In this document: positions 23,048 to 31,831 of the stretch, one piece after another | Layout of the letters: every line of letters begins with the position of its first letter | Position numbering within the stretch: position 1 is the stretch's first letter | NCBI RefSeq assembly: GCF_003217095.1 | Contig: NZ_QJSR01000002.1 | Span: 558,001 to 622,000 of the forward strand | DNA: 64,000 nt | Origin: Rhizobium sp. PP-CC-3A-592 | GTDB taxonomy: Bacteria; Pseudomonadota; Alphaproteobacteria; Rhizobiales; Rhizobiaceae | Reading direction: 5' to 3' | Translations under genes and position numbers: made by a program | The notes under the pieces: generated by a model | Told to the model about the DNA's origin: nothing | Seen by the model: only the letters and a program-made list of their open reading frames with translations | The model's database searches: none

Positions 23048-23743
23048 ATGGCATCTCGTGATTTCTGGGACGGCGCCCGTCGTGGCGTTCCGATCGTGCT
23101 TTCCGCATCTCCCTTTGGCGCCCTGTTCGGTGCTCTCGCCATCGACAACGGGTTCAGCATCGTCGATGCGATGTTCATGAGCGCAACGGTCTTTGCCGGT
23201 GCGAGCCAGATGGTGGGGCTCGATCTCTTCGGTCATGCCGTCCAGCCGTGGCTGATCGTGCTCTCGGTCTTTGCCGTGAACTTTCGCCACGTGCTCTATT
23301 CCGCCTCCATGGCCCGGCACATCGCGCATTTCTCGCTTCTCCAGAAAGGGGCCGCGCTGTTCCTGCTGACCGATCCGCAATATGCGGAAACGGAGAAGCG
23401 GGGCGAGCGCGGGGAGCCGGTGACCTTCGTCTGGTACATGGGGCTTGGCCTTGCGATCTACCTGCCGTGGCTGCTTGCGACCTTGCTCGGAGCGGTGTTC
23501 GGGGGGCTGATCGGCGATCCCAAGGCGATCGGGCTCGATGTCATGCTGCCGATCTATTTCATGGCGCTGGTGCTCGGCTTCCGCAGCCGCGACAACTGGC
23601 TGCCGGTGGTCGCCGTCAGTTCGGTCGTCTCCGTGATCGCCATGCATCTGGTCGGCTCGCCGTGGCATGTCAGCATCGGGGCGCTGGCCGGCGTCGTGCT
23701 GGCTGCCTGCCTTCCGGTGAAATCCGGGGAGACTGCCCGATGA
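23048..23743 (+). CDS. azlC: AzlC family branched-chain amino acid exporter, large subunit
   Basis: Membrane protein of 231 residues forming the large subunit of a two-component exporter of branched-chain amino acids and analogues. The family opening RRGVPIVLSASPFGALFGALA, the motif ATVFAGASQMVGLDL and VNFRHVLYSASMA are present with about six or seven hydrophobic segments. It overlaps the small subunit gene by 4 bp. Confidence 0.9.
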   Translation: MASRDFWDGARRGVPIVLSASPFGALFGALAIDNGFSIVDAMFMSATVFAGASQMVGLDLFGHAVQPWLIVLSVFAVNFRHVLYSASMARHIAHFSLLQKGAALFLLTDPQYAETEKRGERGEPVTFVWYMGLGLAIYLPWLLATLLGAVFGGLIGDPKAIGLDVMLPIYFMALVLGFRSRDNWLPVVAVSSVVSVIAMHLVGSPWHVSIGALAGVVLAACLPVKSGETAR

Positions 23744-24066
23744 GCTTCGACCATTTCCTGCCGCAGGACCTCCGCCTGATCGGCATCATCATTCTCGCGG
23801 CCATCGCCACCTATCTCACGCGCATCGGCGGTGCGATCATGATGGCGCGGATGGAGCGCATTCCGCCGCGTATGGAAGCCGCGCTGAACGCCGTGCCGGC
23901 AGCCGTGCTCTCGACGCTGGTCGCGCCCGCGCTGTTTTATGGCGGAGCCGACGTGACGATCGCGATCTTCGCCGCCTTCCTCGTCGGCCTGCGGTTTTCG
24001 GCACTGCCCATGCTGTTTGCCGGATGGGCCGTGGTGATGGTGCTCAGATATAAAGGTCTGTTCTGA
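23740..24066 (+). CDS. azlD: AzlD family branched-chain amino acid exporter, small subunit
   Basis: Small hydrophobic partner of AzlC, 108 residues with about four membrane segments; it shows the family sequence ATYLTRIGGAIMMARME and ALNAVPAAVLSTLVAPAL. ATG at 23740 overlaps the azlC stop, which implies coupled translation in equal amounts. Confidence 0.9.
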   Translation: MSFDHFLPQDLRLIGIIILAAIATYLTRIGGAIMMARMERIPPRMEAALNAVPAAVLSTLVAPALFYGGADVTIAIFAAFLVGLRFSALPMLFAGWAVVMVLRYKGLF

Positions 24067-24068
24067 TC

Positions 24069-24097
24069 GGGCCGACGAGCATGTCGCCTGTCGGCCC
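24069..24097. terminator. Hairpin between convergent azlD and pepP
   Basis: An 8-bp perfect stem (24069-24076 with 24090-24097) with a 13-base loop in the short gap between convergent genes. It has no T-run, so terminator strength is uncertain. Confidence 0.4.
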
Positions 24098-24109
24098 TCC
24101 CTCGCTTCC

Positions 24110-25939
24110 CTAAAGCGCAGCCGTTGCAGCGTCCAGCCAAGCCTTCACATCCGCGCCGTCGATGAGGGGCGTCAGCTTGTCGCGCGTCTCGGCATGGTAG
24201 GCATCGACCCAGGCGCGTTCTTCCTCCGCCAGAAGCTCGGGCAGGATGAGGCGGCGGTCGATGGGGCAAAAAGTCAGCGTTTCGAAGCCGAGCATCTTCT
24301 GGTCGCCGCCCTCGATGGCGGCTGCGTCCAGCACATGCAGCAGGTTCTCGATCCGGATGCCGAAGGCGCCGGGGCGGTAGTAGCCGGGTTCGTTGGAGAG
24401 GATCATGCCGGGCAGAAGCTCCTGCATGCCCGCGCGCGAGATGCGCTGCGGCCCTTCGTGGACGGAGAGGTAGGAACCCACACCATGCCCGGTGCCGTGC
24501 CCGTAGTCGGTGCCGGCCTTCCAGAGGGCGATACGGGCCAGCGGATCGAGTTCAACGCCGCGCGTGCCCTTGGGGAAGCGCGCTGTGCTGATCGCGATCA
24601 TGCCCTTCAGCACCAGCGTGAAGAAACGCTTCTGCTCCTCCGGCACGTCGCCGATGGCGACGGTGCGGGTGATGTCGGTGGTGCCGTTGACATATTGCCC
24701 GCCGGAATCGACGAGGAACATGGCTCCCGCTTCGAGCGGCTGGTCGCTTTCCGTCGTCACGCGGTAGTGCATGATCGCTGCATGCGGACCCGCCCCGGCA
24801 ATCGTGTCGAAGGAGACGTCCTTCAACGGGTTCTGCAGCCGTTCGCCGCAAGCGATCCGCACGGCCTCCAGCTTTTCCGTTGCCGCGATTTCGCTAACGG
24901 TGCCGGGTGTCGTTCCATCGAGCCAGGCGAGGAATTCGACCATGGCCGCCCCATCTTGCAGGTGGGCGCGGGCGGCGCCTTCGAGCTCGACCGTGTTCTT
25001 GCGCGCACGGGGAAGCCGGGCCGGGTCTGCCGCCTCGATCACGGTGCCACCGTCTTTGCGGATGCGGTCGGCGAGCGCGAAGGCGGCGTGGTCGGGATCC
25101 AGCATGAGGCTGACACCGGATGTGGCGAGTGCCGACACGCGGGCTTCGAAGGTTTCCGGCGCCTCGATCTCGGCCATCTGGGTGAGGTAGGCTTTCTCCT
25201 CGATGCCGGTCTTGCGGGCGTCGAGGAAGATCTCGGCCCCGCCATCGGCATGGATGATCGCGCGGGCGAGGGGATGCGGCGTGTGGGGAACGTCGTTGCC
25301 GCGCAGGTTGAACGTCCAGGCGACGGAGGACGGGTCGGTGAGGATGACGGCAGCGGCGCCGGCTTTCACCACCGTCTCGGCCATGTCGGCGATCTTCTCC
25401 GTTGCGAGAACGCCGGCCTGTTCGATCTTCTGGATGACGACGCGGCCCAGCGGCGCGTCCGGCCGGTCGGTCCAGAGACGGTCGAGGGGGTTGTGGTCGA
25501 GGTGTATGAGGGCGCCGCCGATCTTCGCCAAAGCGGTTTCCAGCTTGCGGACGTCTGCGCCCGTGTGCAGCCACGGATCGATGCCGAGGCGGAAGCCCTG
25601 TGGTGCGTGGCGCTCGATCCAGAGGTGCGGCGGCTCGCCGATCAGGTCGCCGCCGGTAAAGACCGTGCCATCCACCTGTTCGGCAAGTTGCGTGACATAT
25701 CGTCCATCCACGAACACGACCGCCGTCTCGCGCAGGATGAGGGCGATGCCGGCCGAGCCGGTGAAGCCCGTCAGCCAGGCCAGGCGCTCGGCGGAGGCCG
25801 GAACGTATTCTCCCTGGAATTCGTCAGCTCGGGGCACGAGAATGCCATCGATGCCGAGCGCATCGAATGAGGCCCGGAGACCATCAGCCCGTTCGCGACC
25901 GAACTGCGGTGTGGAGGTGACGTCGAAGGACTGGAACAT
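24110..25939 (-). CDS. M24 family aminopeptidase P (Xaa-Pro aminopeptidase)
   Basis: Two-metal peptidase removing N-terminal residues before proline. The start ATG at 25939 (609 residues) is preferred over one 15 bp upstream because AGGAAG is spaced 5 bp before it. Order of parts: two creatinase-like N-terminal domains (to about residue 300), then the pita-bread catalytic domain with the metal ligands in FLVDSGGQYVNGTTDITRT, the GHGTGHGVGSYLSVHEGP histidine motif and NEPGYYRPGAFGIRIEN. The length matches the long eukaryotic-like XPNPEP1 form common in Alphaproteobacteria. Confidence 0.93.
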   Translation of the reverse strand: MFQSFDVTSTPQFGRERADGLRASFDALGIDGILVPRADEFQGEYVPASAERLAWLTGFTGSAGIALILRETAVVFVDGRYVTQLAEQVDGTVFTGGDLIGEPPHLWIERHAPQGFRLGIDPWLHTGADVRKLETALAKIGGALIHLDHNPLDRLWTDRPDAPLGRVVIQKIEQAGVLATEKIADMAETVVKAGAAAVILTDPSSVAWTFNLRGNDVPHTPHPLARAIIHADGGAEIFLDARKTGIEEKAYLTQMAEIEAPETFEARVSALATSGVSLMLDPDHAAFALADRIRKDGGTVIEAADPARLPRARKNTVELEGAARAHLQDGAAMVEFLAWLDGTTPGTVSEIAATEKLEAVRIACGERLQNPLKDVSFDTIAGAGPHAAIMHYRVTTESDQPLEAGAMFLVDSGGQYVNGTTDITRTVAIGDVPEEQKRFFTLVLKGMIAISTARFPKGTRGVELDPLARIALWKAGTDYGHGTGHGVGSYLSVHEGPQRISRAGMQELLPGMILSNEPGYYRPGAFGIRIENLLHVLDAAAIEGGDQKMLGFETLTFCPIDRRLILPELLAEEERAWVDAYHAETRDKLTPLIDGADVKAWLDAATAAL

Positions 25940-26181
25940 GATGTCTTCCTGCATGCGGATGAAAGTGGACGTTCCGCTTTATAGCAAATCCGGCCCCGAT
26001 GTCCCATCGGTGCAGGCGGTGACCAAAGCGCCGAGACGCATTCATCATACTTATGCAGATTCCGCATGGCACCTATTCGCGCCAGCCCCTAGCTACCATC
26101 GGGCAATGCGTTAAAAGCACGGCCAACGGACGGGCCGCGAACACCCTGTTGCCGCAGATGCCGCAAGGCAATCTTCTGAGT
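25940..26181. other. Intergenic region upstream of the sRNA candidate
   Basis: About 240 bp between the aminopeptidase start and the first sRNA hairpin. It must hold the promoter of the aminopeptidase (minus strand) and probably that of the sRNA (plus strand). I could not pick either with confidence; no ORF here is credible. Confidence 0.4.
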
Positions 26182-26370
26182 GATCCGTTCGATCGGTTGC
26201 CTTCTCCTCCTCCCTCCGGGCGCCGTTTTTGGGATCACGCAGAGTCCGCTTGAGCGATCCTCCTCCTTTGGCTCGCGGACATTGGCCGGCTTGCCGGTCA
26301 CGGGCGATGCTTCGGCATCGCCTTCGTCTTCGAAAGGCCGTCCCATGCTCCCGCATCGGACGGCCTTTTT
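26182..26370 (+). ncRNA. sRNA candidate with two anti-Shine-Dalgarno loops
   Basis: Four stem-loops follow each other on the plus strand. Hairpin A is closed by GATCC/GGATC (26182-26186, 26232-26236) and exposes CCTCCTCCC at 26206-26214. Hairpin B (GTCCGC 26244-26249 and GAGC 26252-26255 with GCTC-GCGGAC 26271-26280) exposes CCTCCTCC at 26259-26266. Hairpin C is an 8-bp stem with a TTCG tetraloop (26303-26322). A long terminator stem (26333-26343 with 26358-26368, plus an inner ATGC/GCAT) ends in TTTTT. CCUCCUCC loops plus a terminator are the hallmark of the rhizobial alpha-r14/cuckoo-type sRNAs that target ribosome-binding sites. The 5' end is not defined. Confidence 0.65.
26333..26370 (+). 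terminator. Intrinsic terminator of the sRNA candidate
   Basis: 11-bp stem (AAAGGCCGTCC at 26333-26343 and its complement at 26358-26368) with a further 4-bp inner stem, ending in five T at 26366-26370. The T-run favours the plus strand, so it does not belong to prmA, which ends nearby on the other strand. Confidence 0.85.
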
Positions 26371-26398
26371 CGTCATGTCCTATGCCGTTACAAGCGCC

Positions 26399-27280
26399 TC
26401 AGGCGCGGCTGTCGAGATGGATGGTGACCCAGCCGTTGCGCCAAAGCGTGCGGACATGGCGCAGCTTCTGGGCGTTGTAGGCGGACAGGACCTTCCAGCG
26501 CTGTTCCGCCAGGATACCTGAAAGGATGACGGAGCCGCCGGGCAGGAGGTGGCGGGCGACATCCGGCGCCATGCGCATCAGCGGGCGGGCGAGAATGTTG
26601 GCGATGATGAGGTCGAAAGGCCCGTGTTCGGCGAAGGCCGGCGACTGGAAGCCGGTGGCGGTGACGGCCGCGATGCCATTGGCGATGCCGTTGCGGCGAA
26701 CGTTTTCGCGTGCGACGCGGGTGGCGATCGGATCGATATCCGTGGCCAGCACCGGCACGGTCTTGATCTTGCGCAGGCCGATCGCGAGAACGCCGCTGCC
26801 CGTTCCCAGATCCAGCGCGTTGGTGACGGTGCGCGAGCGCACGACGCTTTCGATCATCTCCAGGCAGCCGGCCGTGGTGCCGTGGTGGCCGGTGCCGAAC
26901 GCTTCGCCGGCATCGATCTCGATGGCAATCTGTCCTGCGCGGACCTTTTCCCGGTCATGCGAGCCGTGGACAATGAACCGCCCGGCGGCAACGGGGCTCA
27001 GGCCCTCGAGCGACTTGGCGATCCAGTCGATATCCGGAATTTCCTCGCGCAGGATTTCAGTGCCGGGCTTCCAGCCGTCCACGATCTCCGCGAAGCGTTC
27101 GCGGATCTCGTCCTCCTCGGCAAAGTCGAGATAGACGGATGCCTCCCAGATGTCGCGCTTCTCGTCGATCTCCATCGTCGCGATGGCATAGCCTTCGTCC
27201 TCGAAGACGTCCGTCATCAGAGCGAGAACGCTGTCGGCACCTTTTTCGGTGGTGGTGAGATAGAGGCGCAAATCAGCCAC
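26399..27280 (-). CDS. prmA: Ribosomal protein L11 methyltransferase
   Basis: SAM-dependent enzyme that trimethylates lysines and the N-terminus of ribosomal protein L11. The 293 residues have an N-terminal L11-recognition domain and a Rossmann methyltransferase domain with GTGHHGTTAGCLEMI, motif I DLGTGSGVLAIGLRK and motif IV LIIANILARPL. Translation starts at GTG 27280 after GAAGGA. It lies downstream of the SCO1 gene on the same strand with a 115-bp gap. Confidence 0.94.
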   Translation of the reverse strand: MADLRLYLTTTEKGADSVLALMTDVFEDEGYAIATMEIDEKRDIWEASVYLDFAEEDEIRERFAEIVDGWKPGTEILREEIPDIDWIAKSLEGLSPVAAGRFIVHGSHDREKVRAGQIAIEIDAGEAFGTGHHGTTAGCLEMIESVVRSRTVTNALDLGTGSGVLAIGLRKIKTVPVLATDIDPIATRVARENVRRNGIANGIAAVTATGFQSPAFAEHGPFDLIIANILARPLMRMAPDVARHLLPGGSVILSGILAEQRWKVLSAYNAQKLRHVRTLWRNGWVTIHLDSRA

Positions 27281-27395
27281 GGGCGGTCCTTCAGGTCTCT
27301 TGAGCTTCGGATGAGCGCTTTACCACGACCACACGGCATTGCACGGCCAAAATGCCGCTTGTGGTCAAAGCCTATGCCCGCCGGGAGAAAGACGC

Positions 27396-27995
27396 TCAGC
27401 TCTTGGTCAGGTTTTCGAGCTTCTGGACGGCCGTGTCGGTGTTCTCGCCATAGGCGATGGTGCCGCGGAAACGACCTTCGGCATCCAGCAGGAAGACGGA
27501 GGCCGAATGGTCCATCGTGTAGTCGCCATCGGGTTTTTCCGCATCGAGCGGGACCTTCTTGGCATAAACCCGAAAGCCCTTGACCATTTCCATCACCTTG
27601 TCCGGCGGGCCGGAGATGCCGGTGACGCGGGCGGAGACGTTGGAGACGTATTGCCCGAGGATCTCCGGCGTATCGCGTTCGGGATCGACGGTGACGAAGA
27701 AAGCGTTGAGCTTCGTGTTGTCGGGATCGACCTTGGCGAGCCAGCCGTTCATCTCGAACAGCGTCGTCGGGCAGACCTCCGGGCAATGGGTGAAGCCGAA
27801 GAAGACGGCCGAGGGCCTGCCGGTCAGGGCCTTCTCGGTGATCGGCTCGCCGTTCTGCGCCACCAGCGTGAAGGGAACCCCGAACGGCCCGCCCACTGCG
27901 GCCTCCTTGGTCTCCGTCATCTTGTAGGTCAGAAACCCCAGCGCCGACGCGGTGACCAGAACGGCAATCCAAAGGACGATTCGAAAGAGTTTCAT
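27396..27995 (-). CDS. SCO1/SenC family copper chaperone
   Basis: Membrane-anchored thioredoxin-fold protein (199 residues) that helps deliver copper to the CuA site of cytochrome oxidase. One N-terminal membrane anchor (about 5-24) precedes the thioredoxin fold; copper ligands are C71 and C75 in GFTHCPEVCPTTL and H163 in MDHSASVFLLD. No oxidase genes lie nearby, so it would act on an oxidase encoded elsewhere. Confidence 0.92.
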   Translation of the reverse strand: MKLFRIVLWIAVLVTASALGFLTYKMTETKEAAVGGPFGVPFTLVAQNGEPITEKALTGRPSAVFFGFTHCPEVCPTTLFEMNGWLAKVDPDNTKLNAFFVTVDPERDTPEILGQYVSNVSARVTGISGPPDKVMEMVKGFRVYAKKVPLDAEKPDGDYTMDHSASVFLLDAEGRFRGTIAYGENTDTAVQKLENLTKS

Positions 27996-28151
27996 GTCAG
28001 GCCCGTTTCACGTCCATGCGGCGTCTTTTGATGTCGAAGCCAAGGCTTAGAGCCAAGTTGCGATCGGTGCAAATCGATTTGCGAGGAGCTTCCGGCAGGA
28101 GCGATCACCTCTGCGGCACCCGCTTTCTCCTCCGGTGGGGGCAGTATTGAG

Positions 28152-28307
28152 TCAGAAGCAGAGCGACAGGCTGCCGGCGGCAAGCGCCAGCACCATGTCT
28201 GGGCCATATGTCCACCAGCCGAGCATGCCGGCCCAACCCACCAGCAGAAGGCCTGCGGCGGCGAGGGCGATCCGGGTGGCGTTGCCGGGCGAGATGCGAT
28301 CCATCAT
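28152..28307 (-). CDS. Small two-span membrane ORF (50-51 aa)
   Basis: On the minus strand an ORF starts with tandem ATG codons (28307 and 28304) and ends at TGA 28152-28154. It opens MDRISPGNATRI, then has two hydrophobic segments: ALAAAGLLLVGWAGMLGWW and PDMVLALAAGSLSLCF. It points the same way as the SCO1 gene 156 bp downstream. The ribosome site is weak. I know no family; the hydrophobic pattern and lack of any other gene in the gap are the support. Confidence 0.45.
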   Translation of the reverse strand: MMDRISPGNATRIALAAAGLLLVGWAGMLGWWTYGPDMVLALAAGSLSLCF

Positions 28308-28518
28308 GGGGTGCTTATAGCCCGTTTCTGCCGGCGCCAGAAGCCGGAATGAAGGTTTGTTATCTTTACCGGATCTTTAACGCATCGCTGTTATGCTTCT
28401 TTTCCGTGCAGGTCTTCCCGCGCGTCGACATGAGGTCGGCCGTTCCCGCCATCGCCATCTGTGAACGCTGCTCCTCCATCTTCGCGCGACACGATTCGCG
28501 CCATCCCGGACCTCGATC

Positions 28519-30585
28519 ATGCAACATGAGACCCGCCAGAGATCCCTGACCGTCAGCCAGAGACTTGCGACGCTGGGCGTCGTCACCTTCGTCGGAATCA
28601 GCGCGATTCTGGCCACGGGATGGTTCGAGCAACAGCAGGTGGAGCGCGTTCTCGCCGAGGCGGATGCCGCGAAATCCGTCGAGAACCGGGCCATCGATCT
28701 GCGGGTCACCAGCCTCGATCTCGTGCTCGCGGCCATGGACACGATCGTTGACAAGGACGACAAGGTCATCGCGCCCGACCGCTTGAAGGAGATCGAGACG
28801 GCTGCGTCGGATCTCAAGAGCGCTAGCGGTGACATTGCAGGTCTTGCCGTCGCCGTCGGCAAGCCCGATCTGGGTGCCGGCGTTCCCCAGATGATATCGC
28901 AGCTGACCCAGTCCATCCAGACGGACCTCAAGGCGCTTGTCGAAGCCGGAGCCGACCAGGCCGCGTTCGATGCCATCGACGACCAGATCGATACGGCAGG
29001 GTCGCAGCTCACGGAGCGTTTTGCGAGCCTTGCAGAAGCCGGCATGGCAATGACACAGATGCGTGTCGAAGAGGCGGGCGCGATTTCGCGCTCGGCCTTC
29101 GTCTGGCAGTTCGTCTGCGGCCTCGGTGCGATGGTGCTCGTTCTCGGGCTTCTGACGGTGCAGGGCAATATCCTCCGCCGCGGCATCCTCGGCGTTCGCG
29201 ACAGCATGCAGCGCATTCATGGCGGCGATTATGCGACGCCGGTCGGCGCGGTGGAGCGCAGCGATGAGATCGGCGACATGGCGCGCTGCGTCGATCGCTT
29301 CCGCACCGACGCCATCGACAAGCAGCGGCTGGAGCGCGATGCCGCCGACAGCCGCAGCCACAACGATACAGATCGCCGCCAGCGCGAAGTCGCGGCCACC
29401 GAAGATGCCCGCCAGGTTCAGGTCGCCGTCAGCGCGCTCGGCCAGGCGCTGAACAAGCTGGCGGACGGCCAGCTGACGGTCGCCATCGACACGCCGTTCC
29501 GGGCCGACCTCGAATCGCTTCGGCTCGATTTCAACCAGGCTGTCGAGAAGCTCCGCAACGTTCTCTCCGGCATGCGCGACAACAGCGCCTCGATCACGGC
29601 CAACGGACGCCAGATGCGGTCCGCGGCGGACGATCTTGCCAAACGCACGGAACAGCAGGCGGCCTCCCTCGAGGAAACCTCCGCCGCGCTCGACCAGATC
29701 ACCGTCACCGTTCGCACCGCGACGGAGAAGGCGGAAGAGGCGAGCCAGATGGTCAGCCGCACGCATGCCAACGCCGAGGAGTCCGGCCGGATCGTCGGCG
29801 AGGCCGTTGCGGCCATGGCGCGCATCGAAGATGCGTCTGCCGAGATCGGCAAGATCATCAACGTCATCGACGAAATCGCCTTCCAGACCAATCTTCTCGC
29901 CCTGAACGCCGGCGTCGAAGCCGCGCGCGCCGGGGAGGCGGGCAAAGGCTTTGCCGTCGTCGCACAGGAAGTCCGCGAACTGGCGCAGAGAGCGGCCGGT
30001 GCGGCCAAGGACATCAAAGGCCTCGTCAACCGGTCGTCCACCGAGGTCGGCACCGGTGTGCGGCTGGTGCAGGAAACCGGCGAAGCGCTCGGCCGCATCG
30101 GTACGGACGTCGACCAGATCAACGAGCACATGCGCACCATTGTGGTTGCCGCCCGCGAGCAATCGACCGGACTGACCGAGATCAACATCGCCATCGGCCA
30201 GCTCGACCAGATGACGCAGCAGAACGCGGCCATGGTCGAGCAGACCAATGCCGCGAGCCATACGCTGGCGCAGGATGCCGAGAGCCTCTCGAGCCTGATC
30301 GCCCAGTTCGCCATCGGCGGTGCCGCGGCGTCCTACGCATCGGCATCGCCCACGCATTCGCCGCGCACAGCGACGACGTCGTCGTCAAGCCACCGCCCCG
30401 CCGCGGCGCCGAAGACCTCGTCCTCCGCCAAGAGCCCCATCGCTATCCGTCCCGCGACCATAAAGCCGGCTGCCACCCATTCGCGCCCGGCGCCGTCGCC
30501 CGCCAAGGCGCTCATGGGCAAGCTTTCCAGCGCGTTCGCAACGCCGTCGACCTCCAGTACCAACGATCAATGGGAAGAATTCTGA
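28519..30585 (+). CDS. Methyl-accepting chemotaxis protein
   Basis: Transmembrane chemoreceptor of 688 residues. Order: TM1 (about 16-35), a periplasmic helical sensor region of about 155 residues, TM2 (193-214), HAMP (to about 270), a second HAMP-like/coiled region, and the cytoplasmic signalling domain whose tip reads [20 protein letters not shown] and [17 protein letters not shown] Ser/Thr/Pro/Ala-rich linker leads to the end NDQWEEF, which resembles the CheR/CheB-binding pentapeptide NWETF. The ligand cannot be told. cheW follows 2 bp after the stop. Confidence 0.93.
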   Translation: MQHETRQRSLTVSQRLATLGVVTFVGISAILATGWFEQQQVERVLAEADAAKSVENRAIDLRVTSLDLVLAAMDTIVDKDDKVIAPDRLKEIETAASDLKSASGDIAGLAVAVGKPDLGAGVPQMISQLTQSIQTDLKALVEAGADQAAFDAIDDQIDTAGSQLTERFASLAEAGMAMTQMRVEEAGAISRSAFVWQFVCGLGAMVLVLGLLTVQGNILRRGILGVRDSMQRIHGGDYATPVGAVERSDEIGDMARCVDRFRTDAIDKQRLERDAADSRSHNDTDRRQREVAATEDARQVQVAVSALGQALNKLADGQLTVAIDTPFRADLESLRLDFNQAVEKLRNVLSGMRDNSASITANGRQMRSAADDLAKRTEQQAASLEETSAALDQITVTVRTATEKAEEASQMVSRTHANAEESGRIVGEAVAAMARIEDASAEIGKIINVIDEIAFQTNLLALNAGVEAARAGEAGKGFAVVAQEVRELAQRAAGAAKDIKGLVNRSSTEVGTGVRLVQETGEALGRIGTDVDQINEHMRTIVVAAREQSTGLTEINIAIGQLDQMTQQNAAMVEQTNAASHTLAQDAESLSSLIAQFAIGGAAASYASASPTHSPRTATTSSSSHRPAAAPKTSSSAKSPIAIRPATIKPAATHSRPAPSPAKALMGKLSSAFATPSTSSTNDQWEEF

Positions 30586-30587
30586 TC

Positions 30588-31052
30588 ATGAACATCACCT
30601 CCAAACAGTCGGGAAGCTCGATGGAAATCGTGTCCTTCCATCTCGGCAACCAGGAATTCTGCATCGACATCATGGCGATCCGCGAAATCCGCGGTTGGGC
30701 GCCGGTGACGCCGATGCCGCACACGCCGCCTTACGTGCTCGGCCTCATCAACCTGCGCGGCGCCGTCATCCCCGTCATCGACATGGCCTGCCGCCTCGGC
30801 ATGAACATGACGGAACCGTCGGAACGCTCGGCCATCATCGTCACGGACATCGCCGGCAAGCTGGTCGGCCTGCTGGTCGAACAGGTTTCCGACATGATGA
30901 CGATCCGCAGCGAGGACCTGCAGTCGGCACCGGAGATCATTCCGGAAGCTCAGCGCGCCTTCTGCCGCGGCATCGTGGCGCTGGAGAAGACCATGGTCTG
31001 CTTCCTCAACCTCGACACCGTCATCGCCGACGAGCTGGCGCAGGCTGCCTGA
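30588..31052 (+). CDS. cheW: Chemotaxis coupling protein CheW
   Basis: Scaffold joining receptors to the CheA kinase. ATG 30588 (154 residues) was preferred over an upstream in-frame start within the receptor gene because the CheW fold begins at EIVSFHLGNQEFCIDIMAIREI; GGAAG lies at 30573-30577. It shows TPPYVLGLINLRGAVIPVIDM typical of CheW. Pairing with a receptor suggests a dedicated coupling protein, or simply a satellite of a main che operon elsewhere. Confidence 0.93.
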   Translation: MNITSKQSGSSMEIVSFHLGNQEFCIDIMAIREIRGWAPVTPMPHTPPYVLGLINLRGAVIPVIDMACRLGMNMTEPSERSAIIVTDIAGKLVGLLVEQVSDMMTIRSEDLQSAPEIIPEAQRAFCRGIVALEKTMVCFLNLDTVIADELAQAA

Positions 31053-31089
31053 TCGGTCTGCCTGATCGAAAGTCCATCGTTCTGACATC

Positions 31090-31113
31090 GCATGCCGGGC
31101 TAGCCCGGCATGC
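31090..31113. repeat. Perfect 24-bp palindrome after cheW
   Basis: The twelve bases GCATGCCGGGCT (31090-31101) are followed directly by their reverse complement, 37 bp after the cheW stop. It lacks a T-run. It may act as a transcript-end stem or protein site; it lies 55 bp before the nicotinamidase start. Confidence 0.55.
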
Positions 31114-31167
31114 AGGGCCGGTCTATGCTTCGTCTCACCAGATCCTGTCTTGGGAGACGCCCGGCCG

Positions 31168-31803
31168 ATGAAATGCCTTTTGCTTGTCGATATCCAGAAC
31201 GGCTTCTGCCCCGGCGGCCATCTTGCCGTGCCCGGTGGCGATGCCGTCGTGCCTGTTGCCAACCGGCTGATGGCCAAGGGTGGCTACGATCTCATCGTCG
31301 CGTCGCAGGACTGGCATCCGGCCGATCACGGCAGTTTCGCCTCGCAGCATGACGGCGCTGCACCCTTCACGATGGGAACGCTGAACGGCCAGCCGCAGAT
31401 GCTGTGGCCGGACCATTGCGTCGAGGGCACCGAGGACGCGGCCCTTCGGCCGGATCTCGACCAGAGCCGGATCGACACGATCCAGCGCAAGGGCCTCGAC
31501 CGCACCGTCGACAGCTACTCCGCCTTTCGCGACAATGATCAGACGGCGCTGACGGGCCTCTCCGACCTTCTTCGCGCGCGCGGCGTGACGCGGCTCGACG
31601 TGTGCGGGCTGGCGACGGATTACTGCGTGAAATTTTCAGCGCTCGACGCGCGGGCCATGCTGCCGGAGGCGCATATCCGGTTCATCGAGGATGCCAGTCG
31701 GGGGATCGATCCCGAAGGTGTTCGCACCGCGATCGACGAGATGACCCAGGCGGGCATTGCCGTGGTCACCTCGGATACGGTTCTGAGCGAGACGCGGGTC
31801 TGA
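31168..31803 (+). CDS. pncA: Nicotinamidase
   Basis: Hydrolyses nicotinamide to nicotinate for NAD salvage. ATG 31168 gives 211 residues; an upstream TTG is in frame but the family start MKCLLLVDIQNGFCPGG favours this one. The catalytic triad is D8, K108 and C153 (CGLATDYCV); metal ligands are D48, H50 (QDWHPADH) and H83. It converges with creA. Confidence 0.93.
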   Translation: MKCLLLVDIQNGFCPGGHLAVPGGDAVVPVANRLMAKGGYDLIVASQDWHPADHGSFASQHDGAAPFTMGTLNGQPQMLWPDHCVEGTEDAALRPDLDQSRIDTIQRKGLDRTVDSYSAFRDNDQTALTGLSDLLRARGVTRLDVCGLATDYCVKFSALDARAMLPEAHIRFIEDASRGIDPEGVRTAIDEMTQAGIAVVTSDTVLSETRV

Positions 31804-31831
31804 CGCGGCTTTCGCTGGAGGGGCAAGCGCC

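Noticed and set aside
24194-25870. 558-codon plus-strand frame over the aminopeptidase gene
   Set aside because: A mirror of the M24 peptidase gene, which has all metal-binding motifs on the minus strand.
26182-26370. Reading the sRNA locus as 6S RNA or SRP RNA
   Set aside because: It lacks the GGAA-type SRP loop motif and the long closed bubble of 6S RNA; the double CCUCCUCC loops and terminator fit a different class.
26180-26521. 113-codon plus-strand frame across the sRNA hairpins into prmA
   Set aside because: It runs through four stem-loops and a terminator and into the antisense of prmA, so coding is improbable.
28366-30357. 663-codon open frame antisense to the chemoreceptor
   Set aside because: Composition is Arg/Gly/Asp-rich without any known domain; the sense frame is a clear MCP.
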